A stretch of DNA of 64,000 bases, from positions 8,700,495 through 8,764,494 of the forward strand of contig CP053150.1 of the NCBI GenBank assembly GCA_014607495.2. The letters run 5' to 3'. Shown here piece after piece: positions 22,748 to 34,854 of the stretch (position 1 is its first letter; every line of letters starts with the position of its first letter). This DNA is from Carposina sasakii. Its lineage: Eukaryota; Arthropoda; Insecta; Lepidoptera; Carposinidae. The notes beneath the pieces are model-generated. The model saw nothing but the letters and a program-made list of their open reading frames with translations, searched no databases and was not told where the DNA came from. The position numbers were made by a program, and so were the translations under genes.

Positions 22748-25700
22748 GTTTGTTACCTCTAGCTAATCTACCAATTATAACATAACTAACTTCTATATGT
22801 TTTTTTAGAAAAAGATAAATAAAAAAATAAAATATTTTTTTTAGATAAATATGTATTAATATAAAAGGTATTTTTCCTTTACAAATGTCTCATAACTTTT
22901 CTGATAGGACCTCTATGTAGGTACCAGGTACCTAATCTACTTATTTATATTTTGTTTTCAATTTTTTTTATAAATAAATATAGAGATTCAGAAGTATTAA
23001 TATTATTCACATTTTCTTCGTAATATCAATAAATTTTTCCATTCTAATAAAAGTATCATTTTGATGATCAGATTCCAAAGGAAATTATGTAAGTGTAATT
23101 TCCGGTTACATGTATAAAATATGCACCATTTGACAAAACAATAAAAATACACAAAAAAGAGTTATGTAGGTATAGGTACTAAAACGTATATTTAAGTAGG
23201 TGTTCTTATTGGCCAGTGGGTAATACATGTAACTGAATGAATGTTTCTGAATCATGTGTGTTTGAAATATGGGCTTGATAATATATTATTTTCATTTATT
23301 TACATTTTCAAGGAAACGAATAACTTATTAGAGCCTCTTCATTATTCTTTTACCTAAATAATACCTACTTAATTCAAGTTACAATACAAACTGTAGTCAA
23401 CCACAATATTTCATGTACTTGTAATTTCTTATGGAAGCCCAAATATTCACGAATTTTCGGGCGCTGGAGATTCCGTCTGAAATCAACAGACTGATTAGGT
23501 CACTCCTGAAAGTTTTCATTACGATATTACCAACTACGAGTTATCAAAAAGTAAACTGAAAAATACCAATGGAATAAAAGATATAGGCACTAAACTATTA
23601 AAATCTAACTGAAATTAATACTAAATTCTGTTTCTCAGTTTTGCTGTTTGAGAATCTAAAGCAAACTTAGGTCTCATTAACCGACTTCGAAAAAGAGAGG
23701 TTATCTGTATGTTTTTTTTATTTAATTTTTTTATAAATGAAATTGTATTAGGCGTTACAATTTGGAAGTTCAAACATTCACTATGGGTGCGCCCACCACC
23801 GGGCCCTACACCCTCCACTGACCCTCGGATCTGATAACTTATAACTGCGAAAACAGGCACTTGCACTAACTACAATCGCCACGGGAAACCAGACCCGAGT
23901 ACCTAGCATGCAAGACAATACATTGCACTATTCCGAAATCAAAAACTAGATAAATAATCTACATATGTTTCGCCAACAACCGTGGCATCCTCAGGATTAT
24001 AGAAATTAGTAAACCACTAATTATTATGAACCTCTAAAACCCAACACATTACTTACACAGAATTAACTACCCTCTACTAAGTATTAAAATATATATAAAT
24101 AATTACCAACCATTATTTATATTTCAAATAAATATATACTATTTGTGCACACACCCAATACTACTTGATTTGTGTGCACATTTTGATTTCGGAATAGTGC
24201 AATGCTCGGGTCTGGTTTCTCGTGGCGATTGTAGTTAGTGCAAGTGTCTGTTTTCGCAGTTATGAGTTATCAGATCCGAGGGTCAGTGGAGGGTGTAGGG
24301 CCCGGTGGTGGGCGCACCCATAGTGAATTTATTTTTTATGTGTGTTACCTCAGAACCCCGTCATTTATGAACCGATTTCATTTTTTTAAATAGTTTGTCA
24401 TGGTATACTTCCAAGTTGGTCCCATATTCACCATGTCAGGATCTGATGATGGGATCTTGGAGAAATCGAGGGCAATCCTTAAATACTGAGCGTTTTGATC
24501 ACCTACATATAAAACATAACATCTGATGATGGAATCTCTAAGGAATCTAGGGATATCCTCAAATATAAAAGGCACGAGTAGTCCGTTTTTAGATTTTTAT
24601 AGAGAATTTTGGTCAGCTACACATAATATAAAGGAAACGAGGGTCTGATTATGGAGCCACTGAAAAACAGATAGTGGAACTTTTTAGTAACAAAATCCCC
24701 CTATGACAGGGGGAGGCCTACGTCCAGTAGTGGACTGCAATAGGCTTATAAAGATGAAGATAATTGTGTTAAGTCGTGAAATTATAAGTTGCGTTAAGAT
24801 AAGATGGTTATAGAGGAAGAGGTAGACATGAGAATAACGAGATGACGGATAATAAGGATGAATGAAAGAAGAGTACCTACATACGAGTATTGCACCGACC
24901 CCAAATGATTGGGAACAGGGAAGGAAAAAGGAGTGTAATTATATGTTGCTTATATTGTCAGACGTAAAATTTCGAAGCCTACTCATTTCTCTCTTTTGTC
25001 ATGTGGCCTATTTAATCATTTGCTGGCATATAAATCTGACAATATTATGCCTTCTAAACTTCGTACACGGCTTAACGCAATATATATTTGCCCTTTAGTA
25101 AAATTTTACTTTAGTAAGCTCGAGTTTTGGGAGGAAGTCGGTTTTTCGTTTATTAAAAAAAAAATTGGTCTTGAAATAGTCTTCAAGTTGAAAATTAAAT
25201 TGTTTATCACGGACGAATTTAGGTGATAAATTATTTAAGTAACTACCTAAGTGTTTTCGTAATGCAGTTAGCTAACGTCAGTATTACATACAATAACTAA
25301 TGTTTATTCAACTGTATTACTTTAAGATTTTAATATAATTTCTGTGACGTCGTATCTTTATTCAAGGAAGAAACATGAGTTTTATGGACGAAATTTACTT
25401 TTAGCAACAATTGTGCAAATAAATTGAAGTGTGCCAAGCTCGCTAAATAAATATACGTAAAACCACAATGCCATCGAAAATTAAAATACTTACATCAGTT
25501 TTAACTCATATACCTCATTGGACAGTAGTGCTCATGTATTTTTTAAAGTTATGTTCAATCAAAAAGTGATAGTATTCGATACACGAACTTATAGCGTTAT
25601 TAAAATTAGGCACTCTCGTTGTTTGCATCCCATTGAAGAGGAAAAAGAAGGTTCTGTTTTTTATTTTCTTACTTGTACTGGAAGCTTCTATAACAGGCTT

Positions 25701-28700
25701 GAGTTCATTGAAGACAAATGACGTACTTTTAGTATCCGTGTTGTCTTATTTCTTGCTTAACTGATATGTATACATAGACACATGACATCAAGTACATGAT
25801 TATGACTAAGATATGCTTGATTTGATCATGGAGGTCGCATATGACTCAATATTAGTTAGTGTGATGTTAGATGGTAATATGATATTAGTGATTCATTAAA
25901 TTAAATATAGCAAAGTGTGTGACTAGGTAATTTCCTAAATCTCATTAATACCTACATACTAGCGACAAAGTACGCAATTTAAAGAACGGAGTTACAAAAT
26001 CTCTGTTTAAATGATAGGGAATAAAAATACAGAACTTCCTTACCCTGCAGGCTGTAATCAGCTGATCTCGTTATCCGCCAGACACTGAGCAGACAAGTTT
26101 GCGTGCTGATAATAACTGATGTTTTACTAACCGCACGAAAGGGCTATCCCGTTCGCAAGAGAGTAAGCGTTCTAACTTGTTTTTTATTTATTTTCAGATC
26201 GAGTCAACAAAAGCGATGCTGAAGATAAAAGTTTGTCAAACGACGAGTCCCTTCCAACTTGTCCTCGACAACCGCCTGATGGAGTTGAGACTCCATTCGA
26301 TGCTGTGGAGAAAACACACGAGTTTCCGGCAAGACTTCCACCACGATTACCGGTTGGTTGGCCCAACAGTACAAGACCCCGTTACTCATACATATCACGA
26401 ACGCAAGATGCAAGAAGTGAAGCTAGTGTTAAAGATAAAATAGCTATGTTTTCAAACGATGTGACAGATTCGTCAGATCACTTGGATAAATACGGGACAT
26501 TACCTTCAAGGAATGCTTTAACTGCAAGAAAATCCACGATAACCTATACAACTAACTTTTCAGAAGGTTCATTGGACCGGCGTCTTACTAAGTCTCAAGA
26601 TAACCTTGATGAAGTACCTCGATCCTTTAAAAGGCATTCTGAAAGACCAGAAGTACTAGGTGCACTTGAAAATACAGGATCAACTACTAATTTAGATACA
26701 GTAAAGAATCGATCTCTTAATGTAGATACTAAGCCTTTATTCTATGGCAGCACAACAGCTTTGTCAAGCCCTATACCATCTACTCCGCCTATTATTTGTC
26801 ACGCTCGTAGTATTAGTGATGATAATGGTAAGAAGAACATAGGTAAACATAAATCTAATTTAGAATATTTAATTGAACAGAGGAAAAAATCAATGTCAAA
26901 GCTAAGAGGTCTAGTTATCCCTGAAGTTCAAGGACCCATAATCGACTTACCGGCTATTAAACTACAAGATTCAATAGCGAAATCATTTATAATGAACTCT
27001 AGTTGTAATGATGTAATTAAAAAAGAGAAAAAGGAAAATAAAACTACTAGCACAAAATTATTGAACTTTAATGAGCCGAAATGGAATACTTCATTAATGA
27101 CCAACAATTTACCTAAATATTCACCTGCGTTTAAAAGGAAGTCCCTTCAAGTCTATACACCTTCTTCGTTATCTAAAGAGACAACACCTGAATTAAAAAA
27201 GGATTTCGGTATTAATATCACTAACAAACCTATTGAATCTTATAAAAGATTACAAGAAACAAAACATAATATACTAAACAGATCACCTATAACACCTCTT
27301 GAATCAAAGTATTCTTATACAAATTCTGAAAAGATATCCAGCAGAGAATATAAAACAGATTTAAGAGATATAAGAGATTACAAAAATGTTGAAATTAAGA
27401 TCTGCACTATCACCGATGTGGTTGATAGCGACAATGATTCAGCAATGAGTTCTACACAATCCAGTTATAGATCTTCAGCATCATCGCCAATGCATCATAT
27501 TGATACGATGGAATCTGACAATTCTCGTATATCTCCAAGAATATCACACTACACATCGTATAAACTAACAAAGACTGATATTCCCACTAAGTCTTCCACG
27601 TTAGAGAAGAACTGTGAGGAATACATGAAGCTAGGTGTATGTCGCTCTATGTCTTCTGATACGAACGTATCACTTAGTTCTTCAGCAGGATCTGCTGCTA
27701 CTTCTGGTTCCCAAGCAAGTTGTAGTTCTTTGGAAAGTTCGGTAGCTGACTCAGATAAGAAAAATGTTTTAAAGTCATATAACATCGACACAATTAACAG
27801 GCGCAACATTTTGGCTTCTGCTAAATGTCGAAGTGGCAGAGATGCTAAAGTCAAATCGCCTGTAGTTGACACAAAGTTTGTCCACGAGTCCTTAGACAAG
27901 TGTCCAAGTCCTACTCCTAAATCGTCTGATCGCCTTTCAACACTCACATCTTCCGTGAGTGCTATAACGAATAAAGGCGAAACTAGACGTAGGAACAAAG
28001 TTTACGCTGATACCGATTCAGACAGTGACAGTGATAATAATATTCGACAAAGAAAATCTGAGTATAAAAATACAAGGCTGAAACGAAATTTAAGTTCTTC
28101 AAATAAAAGTAAACCAACTGAAAGTTCTTTAGAAACTTCAAAGATAGAGACAGATGCATCTCGTGCTATATCGGAAAAAATAATAAAAGAAATCAAAAAG
28201 GTTGGGCTTGATAATTTTACCAGTGTCACGAAGCCAATTAATCTTGCAGATAAGAATAACGTCGAGATTAAAACTGTCGTTAGCAAAATAAATAATAAAC
28301 CGGAAAGGCAATCGATAGTTGAACTTTCTTCACGTCAAAAAGAAAATGGAGTGATAGATAAGAAGTCCGTGGGAAATTCTTTGAAAGACTTAAATAAGAA
28401 AGATTTACCTCACGATAAACCGGTTAAAAACGCAATTTGGGATAAAAAAGTAGAAACTCATCTTGTACGTCTTCAACGAGGTGTTGCATCTGGCGTAGGA
28501 TTGATTTTAGCTGGAGGCATAGACTGCGAAGCTAAAGATGTAACGGTAAGTTCAATCTGCATGCTATACATTTTTATAATTTTAAATATAACGACAAAGT
28601 GGTTTTATAGCTAGGATTTAATAAAATAAATAGCTGCATTTCTCACCTTTTTACCCGACTGCGCGACGCAAAGGAGTGGTATTGTGTTTAACAGCCTATG

Positions 28701-31671
28701 TATGTATGTATGTATGTTCCTTTGAAGCACTACACAGACCAAACGCCTTGGCCGATTTTTATGATTCATACGTCAACGATTCCTCTTTGTTCGGCGATTC
28801 ACTAAAGACTACTCGGCGAAAAAAATTAAAGTGTCAAGTGGGTATCATTGAATAGGTATTTAAAAATCGGATCTATAAAATTCAAAATTCAAAATCATTT
28901 ATTCAACGAGTGTAAACAACCCAAAATAAATAAATCGCAACTACGGTCTGTCAGGGCTAATAGCCACCAACGTGGAGAATAAGAGTTAAGGCTAAAGATG
29001 AAAGATTAGGTCTGACACACCGCATGATTCTACTATTACTGTTACACTATCTCAGTGAAGTGTCACTGCTTGGAAGAAGAAATAGCAAGAAAACTAGTAA
29101 GAGATATCGCAATAGTGTCCATGTCGGGTCAAATAAGAGTCGACGGTAAAATGTGATAGAAGAGCTAACGGTCATTCGCCATTTCATAGCGCTTCTGGTC
29201 ACATTCACCAACACATATTAACTTACCTACTAAGCTAAATATAAAGTAAAACATAGAATGCTATCCGTTTAGTATAATATTCTTTCATAAAGACGATTGT
29301 ATCAAGTTGCGTATACATTGACTGACTTTGCGGAGACGGGACACATGAGCAACAAGGTTTTAACGTATAATAAATTTCATAAATATAATTCGAACTAAAG
29401 CAGACCCTAACCGTTTAGAATTGCAGACGCTCTATATCTTTCTATATATCTTTTTATATATTTCTTGATGCCGAGCATGTTGAGCATGTTTCTTGAAGCG
29501 TACCTATTAGTAGCTAGGTACTCATAACAAAAAAGTATAAAATAAAAAACATAAATTAAAAAATCCAAAAACCCGACTACTTGAAAAAAGAACCAAATAA
29601 TATACATAATAAAAAAACTGAAAAGAAAAAAAAAAACAAGCACTTAGATGACCGGAATACTATTGAAGAACATAAAATATTTTCTAATGATCGTAATATA
29701 ACAACTGAACAGTCGGGATCCATTATCCGTCAGCCAAGCTAAGTAATATTTCAATGGATATTTGGATTTTTTAATTTTTATATTTTTATATTACTCATTC
29801 AATAATTAAATATAGTTAATAATAGACAGTCTGTCTATCGATTAATATTTATAATTATCATGAAATACATAAATATTTGATCTGTCACAAAATTAAATTA
29901 AAAATAACTCTTAAGTTTAAGCCCATCTATTATCACTCAATATGAAGGTACATACTTGGCAAAAGCCGGTATTATATTTAAAAACAATCTATATACATAA
30001 ACGTTGTATTAGAAACATATGTAGGAAATACAAAGTTGCGACGAAATATATGACAGTTTCAAAAGAAAATAATAGTAAAATACTCTGCATAAATATCGCA
30101 TTGGTTTAATTATTTTAATGTTATGTTATTTTATAAAGAAAAAAATTAATTGTAATGTGAAGTCTGTATAATATTTAATATCAATCCACACATCTTTTGA
30201 ATGTATGTTAAGCTAAATAACATTGTAACAAATATAAAGCTTGGGCCTTGTGACAATGTGTGTTAACATTTCAGGTACATCGTGTATTGTCAGATAGTAT
30301 AGCAGCGAAGGCTGGTCTCAAACGAGGTGCCAAAGTACGCAGTATCAACGGATGCTCAATGAACGGCTTGACACATGCACAGTCTGTCAAAATCCTCAAG
30401 GTAATATAATTATCATGTAAAATAATTAATTTTATCTAAATTATTCTACAGCAGCTTAACTGAATGCACGGATTATCTATTGAATACTCAAACAGCTAAC
30501 TCAACTATTGATAATAATCACAGCAAAAATCTTCAGCATCTAAGCAAATTATCGTGGCTTACCTAATATAAGATGAATTCTCTCCACCACACAAATCCCT
30601 AGTACAAATTTATAAAAGTGTATAAAAGAACACTGGATAAATTTATCAGTAGGTAATTAAAAAGACCTTTCCTCGGTCTCGTGTAGCGTCAGCTATATAC
30701 GAATACGTGGTTGTGATTTTTTAAATAATCTATCTATCACAGTAAAAATATCTATCACTGTGTTTTACAGGAGCAACGCGCAGAAGTCATAATTGAAATT
30801 GAAGACGACAGGGAAGAACTCAGCAATGGAAAGCGATGCGGCTCTCAAAATGGTAAGTGCTTCCCAAATTATAATCAAATTATCACACACCATAAGTTTT
30901 TATACAGATAAAGTAAACGCAGTCGTTATATTTAGAAGTGTAATTGACCAATACAATTTTCCTGATCTACTCTTTATTGGTTTCCACAACTCAACTGTGT
31001 ATAAATAAAGACATTTCTTCCTTTTCAGTGGAGTCGACGGTGCGCGATAAAACTAGTAACATAGAGACGAAGAGCTCTAGAAGTGACACTGGAGGCAGTA
31101 AGGTGGTCACGGTGGTGGTGGAGAAGGCTGGTGGTGGCGCAGGACTCGGCTTCGGCCTGGATGGAGGTCGAGACTCGCCTTACGGAGACCGACCACTTAC
31201 TGTCAAAAAACTTTTTGCTGGTAAGTTGTTCTTCTAATTTACTTTTTGTTTAAATATCATACCTATAGATATTATTATCTATTTATTTTGACAACTGGTA
31301 AAATAGTGGTACATTTTCCTTCGAGATAAAAGTTGCCTTCGTCGAAACTATTTTAAGCTATTTTATCTTGAAAAATATACGGGTAGAGTTTTAAGTAGTT
31401 ATTTAAATTTTTGATAGTTTACTAGTACTTATATATAGTTATGTACTACTATGAATAAAGTTATTTTAAAATATGATTTTTATAAGTATGTACTTAATAT
31501 CAAAAATAATTTTCAGGAGGTGCAGCAGCTCAATGCGGCAAAATTTTAGTCGGAGCGGTGTTGTTATCGGCCGGCGGGCAATCTATGGAGAAATTCACGC
31601 GCACTCAAGCTTGGGCAGCATTAAAGGCACTACCGGCCGGACCCGTCACTTTGGTGCTTGAAAATCCTTGA
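22702..31671 (+). CDS. Gene 1: two-PDZ scaffold, IL16/PDZD2/big bang-like
   Basis: The spliced CDS has six exons (22702-22747, 26198-28545, 30275-30400, 30771-30852, 31029-31220, 31517-31671), 2946 coding bases and 982 residues. All junctions are GT/AG and in phase. Residues 1-760 are Ser/Lys/Thr-rich and probably disordered, with a Ser-rich tract near 505-540 and an acidic DSDSDSD run near 620-630. PDZ1 (about 766-853) has the loop GLIL at 783-786 and His832 at the start of helix B, as in class I PDZs. PDZ2 (about 893-981) has GLGF at 906-909 but Arg960 at that helix position. Together with the GGRDSPYGDRPLTV stretch, this is the pattern of the C-terminal PDZ of pro-IL-16. Such proteins bind C-terminal peptides and scaffold cortical or junctional complexes. 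In Drosophila the likely counterpart is big bang, an epithelial junction protein. Orthology is inferred, not tested, so no symbol is given. Confidence 0.9.
22748..23678 (+). other. Gene 1 intron, proximal part
   Basis: AT-rich intronic DNA without recognised elements. The intron continues through the nested transposon to the acceptor at 26197. Confidence 0.5.
23679..25143 (+). mobile_element. Transposon bounded by AACCGACTTC ends, with nested insertion
   Basis: The left end is AACCGACTTCGAAAAAGAGAGG. The right end is GGGAGGAAGTCGGTT, so the termini are inverted copies of AACCGACTTC. A second, inverted copy lies at 33961-34769 and aligns through most of its length (words such as CTTGGAGAAATCGAGGGCA and CCAAATGATTGGGAACAGGG). 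This copy is longer because a 553-bp foldback element sits inside it. The middle carries the AGGCCTACGTCCAGTAGTGG segment of another repeat family. No intact transposase ORF. Confidence 0.8.
23776..24328. mobile_element. Foldback element with about 150-bp inverted arms
   Basis: Arms at 23776-23944 and 24181-24328 are inverted copies. They start ATTCACTATGGGTGCGCCC, pass through GGGCCCTACACCCTCCACTG and finish CCGAAATCAAAA. The left arm has about 21 extra bases (TACCTAGCATGCAAGACAAT region). The loop is AT-rich and contains GTTTCGCCAACAACCGTGG, a phrase common in lepidopteran repeats. It interrupts the surrounding AACCGACTTC-type element, so it inserted later. Confidence 0.9.
25144..26197 (+). 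other. Gene 1 intron, distal part
   Basis: AT-rich intronic sequence ending in TTATTTATTTTCAG at 26184-26197, a strong polypyrimidine acceptor for the large exon. Confidence 0.6.
26198..28545 (+). CDS. Gene 1 large central exon
   Basis: A 2348-bp exon, the first two bases completing an Asp codon, then 782 codons ending at Thr798. It starts after TTTATTTTCAG and ends ACG before GTAAGT. The open frame, the coding-like codon use and the loss of frame just after the donor all support it. It encodes the low-complexity scaffold region and the start of PDZ1 through GVGLILAGG and CEAKDVT. Reverse-strand ORFs of 94 and 149 codons inside it are shadows. Confidence 0.96.
28546..30274 (+). other. Gene 1 intron with repeat fragments
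   Basis: Contains at 28652-28780 a repeat fragment (CGACTGCGCGACGCAAAGGA, GTGGTATTGTGTTTAA, then ATGT repeats) that reappears inverted at about 35660-35750. At 28879-28915 it has a TTCAAAATTCAAAATCATTT tract seen in other lepidopteran repeats. The rest is AT-rich. It ends in TTAACATTTCAG. Confidence 0.6.
30275..30400 (+). CDS. Gene 1 exon: core of PDZ1
   Basis: 126 bp, 42 codons, phase 0 on both sides. It begins VHRVLSDSIAAKAGL and includes INGCSMNGLTHAQSV and ILK. The hydrophobic spacing, the RSINGCS turn and the GLTH helix start are standard PDZ features. The acceptor is AACATTTCAG and the donor AAG then GTAATA. Confidence 0.95.
30771..30852 (+). CDS. Gene 1 exon: end of PDZ1 and linker
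   Basis: 82 bp, phase 0 to phase 1, flanked by TGTGTTTTACAG and GTAAGT. It encodes EQRAEVIIEIEDD, the last strand of PDZ1, and a short Ser/Asn/Gly linker. Confidence 0.93.
31029..31220 (+). CDS. Gene 1 exon: start of PDZ2
   Basis: 192 bp, phase 1 to phase 1, after CTTTTCAG and before GTAAGT. It encodes VVTVVVEKAGGGAGLGFGL then the GGRDSPYGDRPLTVKKLFA stretch, the most IL16-like part of the protein. Confidence 0.95.
31517..31671 (+). CDS. Gene 1 terminal coding exon: end of PDZ2
   Basis: Starts after AATAATTTTCAG and ends at TGA 31669-31671. It encodes GGAAAQCGKILVGAVLL, then EKFTRTQAWAALKALPAGP and VTLVLENP. The protein stops two residues after the last PDZ strand, as in the IL16 C terminus. 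Confidence 0.95.
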
Positions 31672-33075
31672 AAGTTATTATTAATTACTGTAAGGTCGTA
31701 GGAAAAGGAAGAAATGTGTCGAACGAGATTGAGACTTGAACCAACTGTGTTTAAATTCGCTATTCGAATTCGCGAATAGACGAACAGATCGCAGAGGTCG
31801 CTTTAGTTCGGCGACGCGTGAATGCCTCTCGGAATCCGGTTAGCACTCAGTCTAACAAGAGTCATTTGTTTGCGAATGTTTGCCGAAGGAGAAAATAAAA
31901 AAGACACTAACTGATATCATTCAATTTAGCAGAGTGCGTTGGAGCAGCCTCCGGCGCTAACTCTGCCTGTATTTTACTCCTTCATTAGTCAATATTCTCG
32001 TACGTTGTTCACTGAATCCATTGTAAATATAACTTTATCCGATGTCGTTTCTAAGTTTAAGGTTTTGTAAGACTGTGTTTACTGTTGTTGAAATTATTTA
32101 TTAATGTCACTTTTATTGCCTAGTCTAGGTTATCGAAGACGCGCGGTTTAGTGTTGTCGAAATGTCGTTGTGCGAGAAGTATGGCGAGATTCGAATTAAA
32201 CGTTTGGAGTGCCATCTTTAAAGTTTGAAATTCAAGGATTATCAATTATATAAGTTACGTGTAATATCTTATATAATCCGTTATTAAGTATTGGGCGTTT
32301 ATTGTTGGAAATGTACCTTAATTATAGTGCAGTAAACTTATGGAAAGATTATTATCTAACATTATTTTTGTTTAGCTAGATGTAAAGTATTTTGATAATA
32401 CATACTTTATATACTTAGTTGCGACTGATTCTCTGTCATAATTATGATTTCCACTTTCTATCCAAAATCCTTTTAACATGTGCTTAAAAAAATTGTGGAC
32501 CGCAAGCTGCAAAATCCAGTTAAAATCATGGGATCAGGGCGTGTACTTAAATTATAATTATTGTTGATATAATGTGACTGTAGTATAGATATTTAATCTA
32601 TTATTATATCCTTGCCATTGAAACGTTAAAGCCCAGTCTTACCATTAATTACAAATATTTATTACAAAATTTGTAAATTATGTAAAAGTAATTAATTTTA
32701 TTACGTGTTTATTATTACGACTGTCTCAAAAGACACGCCGTAACTATATAGGTACTTACTAAGGGACAGTTGTTTAATCCATAGTTAAACTTATTTATTT
32801 AGGTACTTTGTTAAAATACTATGGTATGACAAAAGAACTGATTAAACAACTGGCCCTGGCCTTAGTTTGTATACCAATAATATTGTGTAACTGTTTTTAT
32901 TATTTCGTACTACAACGTCCTATTCTTGTCACTTAATTTATGTACTTAGGTAAGTGCTAAATATGTGTAAAAAGTAAGTTTTAACAAAAGTATTGTCAAC
33001 ATTATCAATAGAATTAAGCATAATAAAAATATCAAGTTGCTTAAAAAAATAAATTTTATATTATCAAGGATAAAA
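31672..33075 (+). other. Gene 1 3' UTR (probable)
   Basis: AT-rich sequence after the stop. AATAAA signals occur at 31894, 33022 and 33048. The last is followed by a T/GT-rich stretch (TTTTATTTATTGTTTCTGAG), so a 3' UTR of about 1.4 kb is likely, with a possible short form using 31894. Confidence 0.5.
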
Positions 33076-33149
33076 TGTTTTATTTATTGTTTCTGAGTTG
33101 TAAGATTTTGCTTACATAATAATGTGATATACATTACACGGCTGTATTT

Positions 33150-33295
33150 CTAAAATAGGGTAGCTAGGACTGCAGGATCACGTCGAAGATCCTGCAGCCA
33201 CATTTAACATAGCCTGGTTTGATAGAAAAGATCAGTGACAAGTTGTTCTCTCATCGCCCGAATGAAAATTTTCACTTGTTTTTCGGAGACACAAA
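33150..33295 (-). repeat. Repeat family C copy
   Basis: Contains GGTAGCTAGGACTGCAGGAT, CGAAGATCCTGCAGCCACAT and GATCAGTGACAAGTTG. Inverted copies at 48000-48140 and 56380-56465 read the same words in the opposite sense. It lies just beyond the 3' end of gene 1. Confidence 0.65.
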
Positions 33296-33960
33296 ACATT
33301 CGGTGTAAAATAAATTATTTAATATTTTTTTATGTCTCGGGTACCTACCCCAGAAAGGTTTATTAATCTGTATTGAATCCATGAAGGTAGTGACATCTAT
33401 TGGCAGTAAGTAGGACATCACCTTTATGCATCAAGCAGATGGAGAGCTGTGTAAGGCGTACTGGAACATCGGGACTGTGGCTGTGAAGTGGAGGTACAGT
33501 GAAGAGCCTTCATTGGAGACTATGCTGTGCTGCCCACAATACCTAGATGGCGTTGATCGTTTTTCCTATCATATCTAAGTTTGTTTAGATATCCGCTAGG
33601 GGCAAACTACTACGCTAAGAGTACATACTAAGAACAAATAAAGCTAAATAGTTTGATATATAGTTAAGTTGTAGGTTAAAACACGTTAACATACTTGACA
33701 TAAAATATGATTCTAACAGCATAAGTAGCATTGATTTAATTAAATTTTTAGGAATAAATGTTGACTGCAACTTAAATTGAAAGTCACATGTGGACATTTT
33801 AAGTAAAAAAATAAACTCATATTCATACGCAATCCGCAGGCTCTCAAAAGTTGTGTCCCAGTCAGTGGTCCTTAACGCGTACCATGCTGAATCGTGTTTT
33901 GGGATAATTCTACGTATAAAGATATAATATTTAGATCACAATAATGTTTTTAAAACGAAA

Positions 33961-34769
33961 AACCGACTTCCTCCCAAAACTCGAGCTTACTAAAGTAAAA
34001 TTTTACTAAAGGGCAAATATATATTGCGTTAAGCCGTGTACGAAGTTTAGAAGGCATAATATTGTCAGATTTATATGCCAGTAAATTATTAAATGAGGCC
34101 ACATGACAAAAGAGAGAAATGAGTAGGCTTCGAAACTTTACGTCTGACAATATAAGCAACATATAATTACACTCCTTCTTCCTGCCCTGTTCCCAATCAT
34201 TTGGGGTCGGTGCAATATGTAGGTACTCTTCTTTCATTCATCCCTTATCCGTCATCTTGTTATTGTCATGTCTACCTCTTCCTCTATAACCATCTTACTT
34301 CGGACACGGCTTAACGCAACATATAATTTCACCACATAATTGTGTTACAATTATCTTCATCTTCATAAGCCTATTACGACGTAGGCCTCCCCCTGCCATT
34401 GGGGGATTTTGTTACTAAAAAGTTCCACTATCTGTTTTTCGGCGGCTCCATCATCAGACCCTCGTTTCCTTTATATATTGTGTAGCTGACCAAAATTCTC
34501 TATAAAAATCTAAAAACGGACTACTGGTGCCTTTTATATTTGAGGATATCCCTAGATTCCTTAGAGATTAAATCATCAGATGTGTGATTTTATATGTAGG
34601 TGATCAAAACGCTCAGTAAAAGTATAAAAACAGACTACATGTGCCTACAATATTTGAGGATTGCCCTCGATTTCTCCAAGATCCCATCTTTAGATCCTGA
34701 CATGATGAATATGGGACCAAAAAAAAACCTTACTGACGAATTGATAACCTCTCTTTTTTGAAGTCGGTT
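33961..34769 (-). mobile_element. Second, inverted copy of the AACCGACTTC-bounded element
   Basis: Begins AACCGACTTCCTCCC and ends CTCTTTTTTGAAGTCGGTT. It is the reverse-orientation homologue of 23679-25143 without the foldback insertion. The two copies are about 9 kb apart and flank gene 1, so they could mispair. The central part has GACGTAGGCCTCCCCCTGCC from the GCAGTCCACTGC repeat family. Confidence 0.85.
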
Positions 34770-34854
34770 AAAAAAGATAAAGCGCAATAAAGCAAACTGA
34801 AAGCTACAAACCTTTTTTTAAATGTCTGAATATACTGCCATTACCGTGCCTATA

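Noticed and set aside
27549..27998. 149-codon ORF antisense to the large gene 1 exon
   Set aside because: A shadow of a clearly coding forward exon, with no separate promoter or splice signals.
28002..28286. 94-codon ORF antisense to the same exon
   Set aside because: Same reason. It lies opposite Ser/Asp/Lys-rich coding sequence.
28700..28725. CRISPR-like or tandem array
   Set aside because: Only an ATGT microsatellite at a retroelement tail. No spaced repeats exist in this window.
33950..34237. 95-codon ORF with near-identical relatives at 24862-25098
   Set aside because: Both are pieces of the AACCGACTTC-bounded transposon. The frames differ by indels and there is no transposase motif.
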